Source of the DNA: Arcicella sp040387735
GTDB taxonomy: Bacteria; Bacteroidota; Bacteroidia; Cytophagales; Spirosomataceae
Length of the DNA stretch: 64,000 nucleotides
NCBI GenBank assembly: GCA_040387735.1
Contig: JAZKDE010000014.1
Coordinates: forward strand, 1-64,000
Reading direction: 5' to 3'
Shown: piece after piece, positions 8,357 to 17,169 of the stretch
Layout of the letters: each line of letters opens with the position of its first letter
How positions within the stretch are numbered: position 1 is the stretch's first letter
Made by a program: the position numbers and the translations under genes
Notes under the pieces: generated by a model
What the model saw: only the letters and a program-made list of their open reading frames with translations
Told to the model about the DNA's origin: nothing
The model's database searches: none

Positions 8357-9550
8357 ATGAAGACACTTTTGTTAGCTCGCCCTGACCATTCTACTCATTT
8401 GTATGATGGCCTGCGAAACAACCCTACACTCAATATAAGTTATCATACCTTCAGTGCCTTCAAGAAAGGTTCTTGCCTAAATCGGTTGAAACCTTCTGTG
8501 AAAAGCGTCAAAACGGAGGTTGACATTTCCCTTTCTTTTACCCTCTTCCATCGATTTTTATTCTATCTGAATAAACAAATCACTTTCAATTATTACGAAA
8601 GAGAAAACCAAATTGCGGAATATTTCTATCGTAAAACTCTCCAAAAATATACCCAAAATGTCGATATTATCCATTATTGGCCAGTTTATTGCCATCATTC
8701 TGTTCAAGATTTTCAACGAAAAAACTCTCGAACAAAACTCCTCGCAGATGTGTACGCTGCCCATCCCGACCATGTACGAGGTATTTTAGAACCTGAATTT
8801 GATAAATTCAACTTGTCTATTCGTAATTCGCATTTTGTAAAAAGTCGAAACCGTGATATTGCTTCGTTGGATGGCGTAAAAAATATACTTGTTCCATCGG
8901 AATATCTGGCTAAAATTTACCAGAAATACTTTCCAAATACCCAAATTTTCACTGCAAGTTATGGGCTATTTTCTCATTCCAAAAACCATTTCATTGAGCC
9001 AAAACCAAGAAGTAAAACAGAAGTAATGAGGATTGTTTTTGTGGGTAAAATTTCTATTGAAAAAGGTTGTCATTATTTATTGGAAACCGTAAAAGAATTA
9101 TCCCAAACGGAATTTCAACTGGATTTAATTGGAGATTTTGAGCCGTTCCAAGCAAATATTTTTAAAAAATATACCAATTCCCCCAATATCAGATTTTTGG
9201 GAAAACTACCTCATCCTCAAATTCTCAAACTTCTTCCTCAATACCATATTTTTGCTTTACCAAGCCTTTCAGATGCTTATTCTTTAGCAGTTTCAGAAGC
9301 ATTAATGCAAAGATTACCCGTTATTATCACGGAAAATGTTGGGAATAAAGACGATGTTAAGAAATTTCAAGTCGGAACCGTTTGTGCGGTAAAAAATGTG
9401 GATGCTTTAAAGGAAGCAATTATAACTTTTCGGGACGAAGAATATCGCCAATCATTGAGAAATAATATTGCCATTTTTTTAAAGTATAATCAAGAAAATA
9501 GCTATTCTTCAAAGGTTTTAGAGATTTATAATCAATTATTAATTTCCTAA
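8357..9550 (+). CDS. GT4-type glycosyltransferase
   Basis: A retaining GT-B glycosyltransferase of 397 residues, expected to add one sugar to the lipid-linked repeat unit at the cytoplasmic membrane. The C-terminal nucleotide-sugar domain shows VGKISIEKGCHYL at about residues 226-240, GDFEPFQ, and the donor-binding E-x7-E region (SDAYSLAVSEALMQRLPVI), where the two glutamates flank the sugar phosphate site. The N-terminal half is divergent and contains HYWP and ADVYAAHPDH segments. The start codon is 5 bases after the flippase stop, implying translational coupling. Donor and acceptor are unknown. Confidence 0.85.
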   Translation: MKTLLLARPDHSTHLYDGLRNNPTLNISYHTFSAFKKGSCLNRLKPSVKSVKTEVDISLSFTLFHRFLFYLNKQITFNYYERENQIAEYFYRKTLQKYTQNVDIIHYWPVYCHHSVQDFQRKNSRTKLLADVYAAHPDHVRGILEPEFDKFNLSIRNSHFVKSRNRDIASLDGVKNILVPSEYLAKIYQKYFPNTQIFTASYGLFSHSKNHFIEPKPRSKTEVMRIVFVGKISIEKGCHYLLETVKELSQTEFQLDLIGDFEPFQANIFKKYTNSPNIRFLGKLPHPQILKLLPQYHIFALPSLSDAYSLAVSEALMQRLPVIITENVGNKDDVKKFQVGTVCAVKNVDALKEAIITFRDEEYRQSLRNNIAIFLKYNQENSYSSKVLEIYNQLLIS

Positions 9551-9559
9551 ATCTATTCT

Positions 9560-10852
9560 ATGAACGAAAGCTTATTTTTTGCCTCTGGAGTCGATATAAT
9601 GGTACTTTTGATTAGCTCATTTTTACTATTTAAATTTGGAAAAATCTCCATTTATCACCCAGCCACCACTTATTTGGTATTCCATATTTTTGCGTTTACA
9701 GGGAGATTAATTGCTCTCTCAAGAGGTACAAGCGTATTTTTGGGTGGACAAACCGACTATTTTACTGAAATAGAAAACCACGAAATTATACGTGCAGCAT
9801 TATTAGCCGATATTGGTTTTATTTCAATGACTATCGCTTGGCTTTGGGAAGCTAACAGGAAAAGCCCCTTCACGACTGCAAAACCCATTAAATTATTGGA
9901 TGAAAATACGCTAAAAACTATTCTTTATCTGACCATTCCACTCGGTATTTGGGGAATTATCTCCCAACTTTACATACCAGGAATTGGGAAAGTTCAAAAT
10001 GATTTTGGGGCTTGGGGCGAATCCTCATACATTGCCAATACGCAAAATTGGCTGATTTTGAGTTATTTAATAATTGTTTTTAAATACGGATTTAGGCAGT
10101 CTTTTTTAGTAATTATTGGGTTGGTATTAGTAATCCTCGCTTTTCAAGGACAACACCGCTATCGGATTTTAACACCTTGTATTTTCATGTTATTTTTATA
10201 TTTACACCGTCAAAAACAGCACTGGATTTCCTTTCGATTTGTACTACTTCTCATAATTGGAGTATTAATTTTTCTTCCGATGAAATACGTCGGAAAACTC
10301 GTTCAACAAGGAGCAACAACCGCTGATTTAATAGAGTTTTCGTCTGAATACCGTGAAAGTTTGGGTGTTGGAGCAAACGCTGATTTCTCTTTTTTGGATA
10401 TGTACGCCTCCATTTTAACTTTGATAGACCAAGCGGGTGGTTATTTTTACGGTTCAACATATTTTACGCTACTTTTAGCTCCGATTCCACGACCATTTTG
10501 GGACGCAAAACCTTCATTAATGCAGTGGATGACGGATATTTCTACCCCATCCAGAAACTTGAGAGAATTAGGTGCTATTGCGACAATTTACGGTGAATCT
10601 TACGCTAATTTCGGATATTTAGGAATTTTAATTATTCCTTTTTTATTTGCTAAATATTCAGCTCGTTGGTATTTTAAGATTTTAAATACCGCCCCTCAAT
10701 CCGCCAATTTATACCTTTATTTGTACTTTTCGGCTATTTTAATGCAAGTTTATCGAGATGGATTAAATGCCATTTTTATGTTTTTGTCAGTGTATAATAT
10801 GCCAGGGTTTTTTGTATATATTTTTAGCATTTTTAAAACCCAAAAATCGTGA
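9560..10852 (+). CDS. O-antigen/oligosaccharide repeat-unit polymerase (Wzy-like)
   Basis: A polytopic inner-membrane protein of 430 residues with about 10-12 hydrophobic segments and a larger periplasmic-type loop near residues 255-330. The loop is rich in aromatic and charged residues (STYFTLLLAPIPRPFWDAKP) and resembles those of the O-antigen polymerase family. An arginine-rich motif (GQHRYRIL) follows an early helix pair. Sequence conservation in Wzy is low, so the call rests on topology, size and position between glycosyltransferase genes and downstream of wzz and wzx. The next gene starts at a GTG that overlaps its TGA stop by four bases, so the two are tightly coupled. Confidence 0.8.
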   Translation: MNESLFFASGVDIMVLLISSFLLFKFGKISIYHPATTYLVFHIFAFTGRLIALSRGTSVFLGGQTDYFTEIENHEIIRAALLADIGFISMTIAWLWEANRKSPFTTAKPIKLLDENTLKTILYLTIPLGIWGIISQLYIPGIGKVQNDFGAWGESSYIANTQNWLILSYLIIVFKYGFRQSFLVIIGLVLVILAFQGQHRYRILTPCIFMLFLYLHRQKQHWISFRFVLLLIIGVLIFLPMKYVGKLVQQGATTADLIEFSSEYRESLGVGANADFSFLDMYASILTLIDQAGGYFYGSTYFTLLLAPIPRPFWDAKPSLMQWMTDISTPSRNLRELGAIATIYGESYANFGYLGILIIPFLFAKYSARWYFKILNTAPQSANLYLYLYFSAILMQVYRDGLNAIFMFLSVYNMPGFFVYIFSIFKTQKS

Positions 10853-11991
10853 ATTCAAACGCTCTACACATCTGGATGAACATTCCAAGCTTCTATCAAA
10901 ATGACTTATTTAATGAGTTGAATCAACATTTTGATACGTTTGAAGTCGTGTATGCTCACGCAGAAGACAATGCTCGAAAATCACAAGGTTGGAGTTTTAA
11001 AAACCATCAAAATTATTTATCCAGAACCATTGGTATTGACCTAAATATTTGGAAATTAATTACTTACACCTTCAAAAACCGAAAAGCTACACACATTATC
11101 AACGGAATTTGGGCAGAAAAATATTTCTTCTTTGTTATTCTCTTACTGAATATTTTTGGAGCAAATTTTCTAATTTACTCCGAAGCCCCTGCTCCCACCA
11201 AAAACAGAAATAAGTTAAAGAAAACATTCCTTGAATTTATTTTAAACCCTGTCGCTAAATTATTGATTTTCAGAGCCAAAGGCATTTTAGCAATCTCAAT
11301 TTTTGCCGTTGAATATTTCAAAGGATTAGGCGTAAAATCAGAGAAAATTCATCGCTTTGGATATTTCAGAAATGTGGAAAAAACTTATAAAAATCACGCT
11401 ATTAATCCAGTAACATCATTCATTTTTGTGGGACAACTAATCGAGCGAAAAGGAATTCTCACTTTATTAGAATCTATAAAAACTCTGGTAGAAAAGACTT
11501 CATTTTTTCACCTAACCATCATCGGTTCTGGCGAATTAGAGCAGATTTTGAAAGCCTATATTAAATCCAACTCACTTCAAAAATTAGTTACCTTACACGG
11601 TGCTATAAATTCTAAAAATGTAGTAAATCATATCCAAAAAGCTGATTTACTAATCCTTCCATCCACTTTTGATGGCTGGGGTTTAGTTGTAAACGAAGCT
11701 TTACAATGTGGTATTCCAGCCCTAATTTCTGACCAATGCGGAGCAAAAGAATTGATAATCCACGGTAAAAATGGCCTAATTTTCCAATCACAAAATGCAA
11801 TCTCTTTGGCGAATGAATTACAAACTTTCATGACTTTATCACCCAAAGAAAAGGCAAAAATGAACGACCATACTCAGGAAATGGGAGCAAAAATAGAAAT
11901 AGCACAAGTAACAAAATACCTCACTCATTGTCTTAATTACACCTTAAACTCAAACACTGTAAAACCAACTGCACCTTGGCTCAATGACTAA
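10849..11991 (+). CDS. GT4-type glycosyltransferase
   Basis: A GT-B glycosyltransferase of 380 residues. The C-terminal domain shows FVGQLIERKGILTLLES at about residues 185-200, the IIGSGELEQIL helix, and the donor-site motif PSTFDGWGLVVNEALQCG with the conserved glutamate, followed by GAKELI. A hydrophobic patch at about residues 94-110 probably contacts the membrane where lipid-linked acceptors sit. Translation starts with GTG, overlapping the wzy stop codon (GTGA). Its own end overlaps the next gene by eight bases. This very tight packing indicates coordinated synthesis of the assembly enzymes. The donor sugar is unknown. Confidence 0.86.
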   Translation: MNSNALHIWMNIPSFYQNDLFNELNQHFDTFEVVYAHAEDNARKSQGWSFKNHQNYLSRTIGIDLNIWKLITYTFKNRKATHIINGIWAEKYFFFVILLLNIFGANFLIYSEAPAPTKNRNKLKKTFLEFILNPVAKLLIFRAKGILAISIFAVEYFKGLGVKSEKIHRFGYFRNVEKTYKNHAINPVTSFIFVGQLIERKGILTLLESIKTLVEKTSFFHLTIIGSGELEQILKAYIKSNSLQKLVTLHGAINSKNVVNHIQKADLLILPSTFDGWGLVVNEALQCGIPALISDQCGAKELIIHGKNGLIFQSQNAISLANELQTFMTLSPKEKAKMNDHTQEMGAKIEIAQVTKYLTHCLNYTLNSNTVKPTAPWLND

Positions 11992-13810
11992 AAAAGATAT
12001 TTTACTCATCGGGATTATCCCGCCGCCCATCAATGGTCAAACAATTGCATTTCAAGCACTTGCCAATGAAATGAACGTTTCCATTTTGACATTATCAGGC
12101 AAAAGAAATGAAAATATTGGCAATAGATTGATAAAAGCAATCATATATTTTCGATTACTATTTCGCCTTATTACTAAACTTATTTTCAAAAATCACGTGG
12201 TTTATCATACACTTTCGCAATCAAAAGGTGGTTTTATGAGGGATTTTCCCATCGTGCTAATGGCAAAATTTTTAGGAAGCAAAATCATCGTTCATATTCA
12301 CGGGGGCAATTATGATGGATTCTATGAAGTACAAACACCTTTTTTTCAGAAGCAAATTAGAAAAATGCTAAACCTGACTAATTCAATAATCGTATTGTCG
12401 GAAAACATGAAAAGGATGTTTGATTTTGAACCGAAACTACGCACTAAAATCAAAGTTATACCCAATGGTTTACCGTGGCATGTTGAAGAAAAAAAAACTA
12501 AAAATAAAGTACTTCCTACTGATAAAAATACAGCTATGAAAATACTTTTCCTTTCTAATCTCATCGAGTCAAAGGGGTATTTGGACGTATTGGAATCTAT
12601 TGAAATATTGGTAAATAAGCTTGGTCAAAATGTAAAAGCCGATTTTTGCGGAGAATTTATTTACTATGATGATGCTCTGAAATTTAAAAATACAAGTGAT
12701 GCAAAAGGCTATTTTTTCGATTTCATTTCGGAAAATAGAATATTACAAAATATTGAATATCAAGGAATTATAGAAAATAAAATCAAACAAAAATTATTAA
12801 AAGAAGCACATTTTTTCATTTTACCAACTCAATACATTAATGAAGGTCAGCCAATTTCAATCATCGAGGCAATGGCATATCATTGCGTAGTTTTGACAAC
12901 CAATTATAGAGGTATTTCAGAAATGATAAAAGATAACGAATCTGGCATTTTCGTGGAATTTAACAATCCAAATTCTATTGTACAGCAGATTCATCATCTC
13001 ATTCAAAATCCGAGTGAATACAATAGAATTTCCAATAATTCATACCAAAATTTTCAAGCTAATTTTACAAAAGAACGACATTTAAAAACACTCATTCATG
13101 AAATTGAAAGCCATCTCGAAAAGAAAAATGTCATTGATTTTCATTCCGATACTGCGGTAGAATTTGATGAAAAATATCATGAATCAGCTCCATTTCAAGA
13201 GCGTTATGCCATCTGGACGACCCTTTTAAACAAATATATCAAACCAGGAATGAAGGTTTTGGATGCGGGTTGTGGCTCTGGAATTTTCAGTATCTATTTG
13301 GCTCGGAAAAAATGTATCGTCGTGGGTATTGACGGCTCAAAAACAATGATAGAGCTTTGCAATGAAAACCAAATTTTGAGTAATTCCACAGTTACGTTCA
13401 TCCAAGACTGTTTACCTTTTGAAAATCTTAATAACTACGCAAAACAAGACCTTATTATTTGTTCAAGTGTCTTAGAATATATCATTGATATTGAACGGGT
13501 TATTCGTCAATTTACAGAGTTATTAAATCCCAATGGGCTGGTAATTATTTCAATGCCTAATAAAGATAGTTGGTACCGAAAGATGGAAAAATACATTTTC
13601 AAAGTCACAGGAAAACCCGCTTATTATCAATTTATTCAGAATATTGTTAGTGAAGAAGAATTCTCAAAACGACTAAACCAATACGGTTTTGAATTGCAGG
13701 AAGTAATTTATTATCCAAATACTACTCTTTTTTCGAGGTTATTAAAAGTAATTGGAATCAGTGAGAAAAACACAAATACCATGTTTGTTGGCGTATATAA
13801 ACTACACTAA
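11984..13810 (+). CDS. GT4 glycosyltransferase fused to a SAM methyltransferase
   Basis: A two-domain protein of 608 residues. Residues 1-380 form a GT4-type transferase: the N-terminal glycine loop PPINGQTIAF, the central HGGN motif, FLSNLIESKGYLDVL, and the donor motif PISIIEAMAYHCVV. Residues 385-608 form a class I methyltransferase with the SAM motif VLDAGCGSG (425-433), an acidic strand-2 end (VVGIDGS) and a CSSVLEYI motif IV region. The frame is open throughout, so this is a genuine fusion and not a sequencing artefact visible here. A likely role is adding a sugar and then methylating it, or capping the chain by methylation as known for some O-antigens. That role is inference. It overlaps the upstream gene by 8 bases and is followed directly by wecB. 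Confidence 0.85.
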   Translation: MTKKDILLIGIIPPPINGQTIAFQALANEMNVSILTLSGKRNENIGNRLIKAIIYFRLLFRLITKLIFKNHVVYHTLSQSKGGFMRDFPIVLMAKFLGSKIIVHIHGGNYDGFYEVQTPFFQKQIRKMLNLTNSIIVLSENMKRMFDFEPKLRTKIKVIPNGLPWHVEEKKTKNKVLPTDKNTAMKILFLSNLIESKGYLDVLESIEILVNKLGQNVKADFCGEFIYYDDALKFKNTSDAKGYFFDFISENRILQNIEYQGIIENKIKQKLLKEAHFFILPTQYINEGQPISIIEAMAYHCVVLTTNYRGISEMIKDNESGIFVEFNNPNSIVQQIHHLIQNPSEYNRISNNSYQNFQANFTKERHLKTLIHEIESHLEKKNVIDFHSDTAVEFDEKYHESAPFQERYAIWTTLLNKYIKPGMKVLDAGCGSGIFSIYLARKKCIVVGIDGSKTMIELCNENQILSNSTVTFIQDCLPFENLNNYAKQDLIICSSVLEYIIDIERVIRQFTELLNPNGLVIISMPNKDSWYRKMEKYIFKVTGKPAYYQFIQNIVSEEEFSKRLNQYGFELQEVIYYPNTTLFSRLLKVIGISEKNTNTMFVGVYKLH

Positions 13811-13812
13811 AT

Positions 13813-14925
13813 ATTAATATCATAAAAATCTTAAATATCGTCGGAGCAAGACCAAATTTCATGAAAGTTGCTCCGCTTCATCGTGCTTTTGAAGCACATC
13901 CTGAAATTGAATCCAAAATTGTACACACAGGACAGCATTTTGATGCAAAAATGAGCGATGTGTTTTTTGAGCAACTTCAAATGCCACAACCTCACTATTT
14001 TCTGGGCATTGGCGGAGGTTCTCATACTGAAGTTACGGCAAAAACAATGCTTAAATTTGAGAAGGTCATTTTAGCTGAACAGCCTGATTTAGTGATAGTG
14101 GTGGGTGATGTAAACGCTACACTGGCTTGTACTTTGGTAGCAATAAAATTACATATTCCTGTTGCACACGTGGAAGCAGGATTGCGTAGTGGCGACCGCT
14201 CGATGCCTGAGGAATTGAACCGAATTTTAACCGATAGTGTAGCAGATTATCTTTTCATTACGGAACAGTCGGGAGTTGACAATTTAAAACACGAAGGAGT
14301 ACCCGATGAAAAAATATTTTTTGTGGGCAATGTCATGATTGATTCTTTGGTACATTATCTTGAAAAAGCTCGTCAAACCAGCGTTTTGGAAGATTTAGTT
14401 TTAGTCAAAGACGATTTCGTGGTAATGACCATTCACCGCCCAGCCAATGTGGATACCGAAGAAGGGCTAAAAGCAATTTTGGATATTATCGAAGATACAA
14501 CCAAATATAAAAAGGTCGTTCTTCCTATTCACCCAAGAACGGCAAATAATTTAAAGAAATTTGGGCTTTTTGACAAATTAAGTACCATCAAAAACCTCAT
14601 TTTAACTGAGCCACAAGGATATTTGGAGTTTTTACAGTTAATGCAAAATGCTTCTGTAATCATCACCGATTCAGGTGGAATTCAGGAAGAAACAACTTTT
14701 TTGAAAGTGCCTTGCTTGACTTTTAGGGACACGACAGAACGTCCTGTAACCGTTAAAATTGGAACAAATCAACTTTTAGCAGACTTAAATCCACAAACTG
14801 TTCACGAGAAATTGGTGGAAATTTTAGACGGAAAAACGAAAAAAGGACAAATTCCACCGCTTTGGGATGGTAAAACATCGGAAAGAATTGCTGGAATTTT
14901 AGTCGATAAGGTAAAGCATAAATAA
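13813..14925 (+). CDS. wecB: UDP-N-acetylglucosamine 2-epimerase (non-hydrolysing), non-AUG start
   Basis: WecB interconverts UDP-GlcNAc and UDP-ManNAc in the cytoplasm, supplying ManNAc-type donors. Key family motifs are present: VVGDVNATLAC, HVEAGLRSGDR, PEELNRILTD, the HPRT and SGGIQEE motifs, and FRDTTERP. The first ATG (13861) would begin at MKVAPL and remove the conserved N-terminal strand and ARPNF motif. That strand is nevertheless encoded in frame, immediately upstream: codons from 13813 read I-N-I-I-K-I-L-N-I-V-G-A-R-P-N-F. An in-frame TAA at 13798 and the lack of any ATG, GTG or TTG between it and 13861 mean initiation must use ATT (13813), ATC or ATA (13822). The preceding gene stops only 2 bases before 13813, so reinitiation coupling is likely. 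Confidence 0.88.
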   Translation: MNIIKILNIVGARPNFMKVAPLHRAFEAHPEIESKIVHTGQHFDAKMSDVFFEQLQMPQPHYFLGIGGGSHTEVTAKTMLKFEKVILAEQPDLVIVVGDVNATLACTLVAIKLHIPVAHVEAGLRSGDRSMPEELNRILTDSVADYLFITEQSGVDNLKHEGVPDEKIFFVGNVMIDSLVHYLEKARQTSVLEDLVLVKDDFVVMTIHRPANVDTEEGLKAILDIIEDTTKYKKVVLPIHPRTANNLKKFGLFDKLSTIKNLILTEPQGYLEFLQLMQNASVIITDSGGIQEETTFLKVPCLTFRDTTERPVTVKIGTNQLLADLNPQTVHEKLVEILDGKTKKGQIPPLWDGKTSERIAGILVDKVKHK

Positions 14926-14954
14926 TTCCATTGACTCAATGTGACCGTATTACA

Positions 14955-17087
14955 ATGAAACAACTTATTCAAAATCTACAAACGGGCGAAACAACTTTAG
15001 AAGAAATACCAATTCCACAAGTACAAAAAGGGAGTGTATTGATAAAAACATCACGTAGCTTAGTTTCATTAGGAACGGAAAAAATGCTCGTGGAGTTTGG
15101 GAAAGCCAATTTTATTGAAAAAGCACGCCAACAACCCGAAAAAGTAAAACAGGTTTTTGACAAAATTAAAACCGACGGATTACGTCCAACGATTGAGTCC
15201 GTTTTGAGAAAATTAGCCGAGCCACTGCCATTGGGTTATTGTAATGTCGGCCAAATAATAGCCATCGGTGAAGGTGTTTCAGAATTCAACATTGGTGACC
15301 GAGTAGCCTCCAATGGGCATCACGCTGAGGTAGTTTGTGTTCCCAAAAACTTGGTTGCCCGAATTCCTGACCATGTATCGGATGAAGAAGCCACTTTTAC
15401 CGTAGTTGGAGCAATTGCTCTGCAAGGAATCCGTTTGGCAAACCCAAATTTAGGTGAAACTATCGCCGTAATTGGACTTGGTTTGATTGGACAATTGACA
15501 GCCCAATTACTACAAGCCAGTGGTTGTGAAGTCATAGGCTTTGATTTTGACCAGTCAAAAGTTGATTTAGCGAATGAAAAAGGGACTAAAGCCTTCAAAG
15601 TTTCGGACGAAGTTAATGCGGTAAAAATTACTCAAGAGATTACCGATAATATTGGCGTTGATGCAGTTATCATTACCGCTTCAACCAAGTCAAATGAAGT
15701 CATTGCCCAAGCAGCAAGAATGTCTCGCAAACGTGGTAAGATTATATTAGTTGGCGTAATTGGCTTGGAAATTCAACGGGCAGATTTCTACGAAAAAGAA
15801 CTTATTTTTCAAGTTTCATGCTCGTATGGGGCAGGTCGTTACGATGATAATTACGAAAAAAATGGGCAAGATTATCCCATTGGTTTTGTTCGTTGGACAG
15901 CAAAACGCAATTTTGAAGCGGTGCTAAAATCCATTGCTACCAATCGGTTGAATATCAAATCATTAATCACAGAGATCATTGACTTTCAAGACTATAAACA
16001 AATCTACAATCATATTGGCTCATCCAAATCCATTGCTTCTATTCTCAAATATCAAGGTGATGTAGATATTTTAAGGACAAATATTTCCCTAAGAAATTAT
16101 TCATTCGGTAACACAAAAGCTATTTTGGGCATTATTGGTGCTGGGAATTTCACCAAAGCAACTGTCCTACCAACTTTAGCAAAACTCAAAGCCAACATTA
16201 AATACCTTTCTTCATCTTCAGGGCTATCAGGGACTTTATTGGCGAAAAAATTTGGCGTACAAAATTCTACGACCAATAATGATGATATTCTAAATGATTC
16301 AGCAGTTGATGCAGTCATTATTACGACTCGTCACAATACCCACGCCCAAATGTGTATTGAGGCATTACGAGCGGGAAAGCACGTTTTTGTAGAAAAACCA
16401 CTGGCTCTTTCTCATCAAGAAATCAACGAAATCATCACCGTTCATCAACAATCAGACAAAACATTAACGGTTGGTTTTAATCGCAGATTTTCTCCATTTG
16501 CTCAGGATATTAAACAGAAATTAGGTCATTCTAAAATGCCCCTCAACGTAATTGTTACGGTAAATGCGGGTGAAATTCCTGCGAATCATTGGACACAAGA
16601 TGTCAATATTGGCGGTGGAAGAATCATAGGCGAAGCCTGCCATTTTATCGACTTAATTACTTACTTATCGAGCAGTTTAGTTGAGTGTGTTATCATGAAT
16701 GCAATGGGAAAAAATCCAGTAGAAAATACCGATAATGCTACCATTTTACTGAAATATCAAAATGGCTCAACGGGTATTATCAGCTACTTTGCGAACGGAA
16801 ATAAAGCTTATTCCAAAGAACGAGTTGAAGTTTATTCACAAGGTAAAACGATGATTATTGATAATTTTAGAAAGTCTGAATACTACGGCTTGAGTTCTTC
16901 GGGAATGTCACGGAGTCAAGATAAAGGACATTCAGAACAGTTCAAATTATTATTAGAAAGGCTTAACGACGGCGGAGAAGCCATTATTCCATTTGAAGAA
17001 ATTATTAATACATCAAGGGCGAGTATTGCTGCGGTGGAGTCATTGAAATTAGGTAGTTGGGTGAAAATATCCACTAATATTGAATGA
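14955..17087 (+). CDS. two-domain oxidoreductase (zinc-type dehydrogenase plus Gfo/Idh/MocA)
   Basis: A fused NAD(P)-dependent protein of 710 residues often found in surface polysaccharide loci. The N-terminal part (about 1-350) is a medium-chain dehydrogenase fold with GEGVSEFNIGDRVAS, the Rossmann motif GLGLIGQLTAQLL and SCSYGAGRYD. The C-terminal part (about 375-700) is a Gfo/Idh/MocA domain with GIIGAGNFTKA, the EKPLALS motif and the GGGRIIGEACHFIDL segment that holds the active-site histidine. An in-frame TTG lies at 14931, but the ATG at 14955 gives the usual family start (MKQLIQNL). It is the last gene of the locus and lies about 30 bases after wecB. A role in making a modified sugar donor is inferred. 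The heparinase-like partner often seen beside such genes is absent here. Confidence 0.86.
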   Translation: MKQLIQNLQTGETTLEEIPIPQVQKGSVLIKTSRSLVSLGTEKMLVEFGKANFIEKARQQPEKVKQVFDKIKTDGLRPTIESVLRKLAEPLPLGYCNVGQIIAIGEGVSEFNIGDRVASNGHHAEVVCVPKNLVARIPDHVSDEEATFTVVGAIALQGIRLANPNLGETIAVIGLGLIGQLTAQLLQASGCEVIGFDFDQSKVDLANEKGTKAFKVSDEVNAVKITQEITDNIGVDAVIITASTKSNEVIAQAARMSRKRGKIILVGVIGLEIQRADFYEKELIFQVSCSYGAGRYDDNYEKNGQDYPIGFVRWTAKRNFEAVLKSIATNRLNIKSLITEIIDFQDYKQIYNHIGSSKSIASILKYQGDVDILRTNISLRNYSFGNTKAILGIIGAGNFTKATVLPTLAKLKANIKYLSSSSGLSGTLLAKKFGVQNSTTNNDDILNDSAVDAVIITTRHNTHAQMCIEALRAGKHVFVEKPLALSHQEINEIITVHQQSDKTLTVGFNRRFSPFAQDIKQKLGHSKMPLNVIVTVNAGEIPANHWTQDVNIGGGRIIGEACHFIDLITYLSSSLVECVIMNAMGKNPVENTDNATILLKYQNGSTGIISYFANGNKAYSKERVEVYSQGKTMIIDNFRKSEYYGLSSSGMSRSQDKGHSEQFKLLLERLNDGGEAIIPFEEIINTSRASIAAVESLKLGSWVKISTNIE

Positions 17088-17104
17088 TTAACCTAACGAT
17101 TTTG

Positions 17105-17157
17105 AATTACAAACGGGAACGCCTTCAATTTTAGTGAAGGCGTTACCGTTTGTAATT
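17105..17157. terminator. bidirectional terminator between convergent genes
   Basis: A long inverted repeat: AATTACAAACGG, one mismatch, AACGCCTTCA, a 7-base loop, then TGAAGGCGTT, the mismatch, and CCGTTTGTAATT. This is a 23-position stem with one mismatch. It lies between the end of the polysaccharide locus (+) and the DUF4301 gene (-), and would stop transcription from both sides. Confidence 0.8.
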
Positions 17158-17169
17158 ATGCGTAAAATT

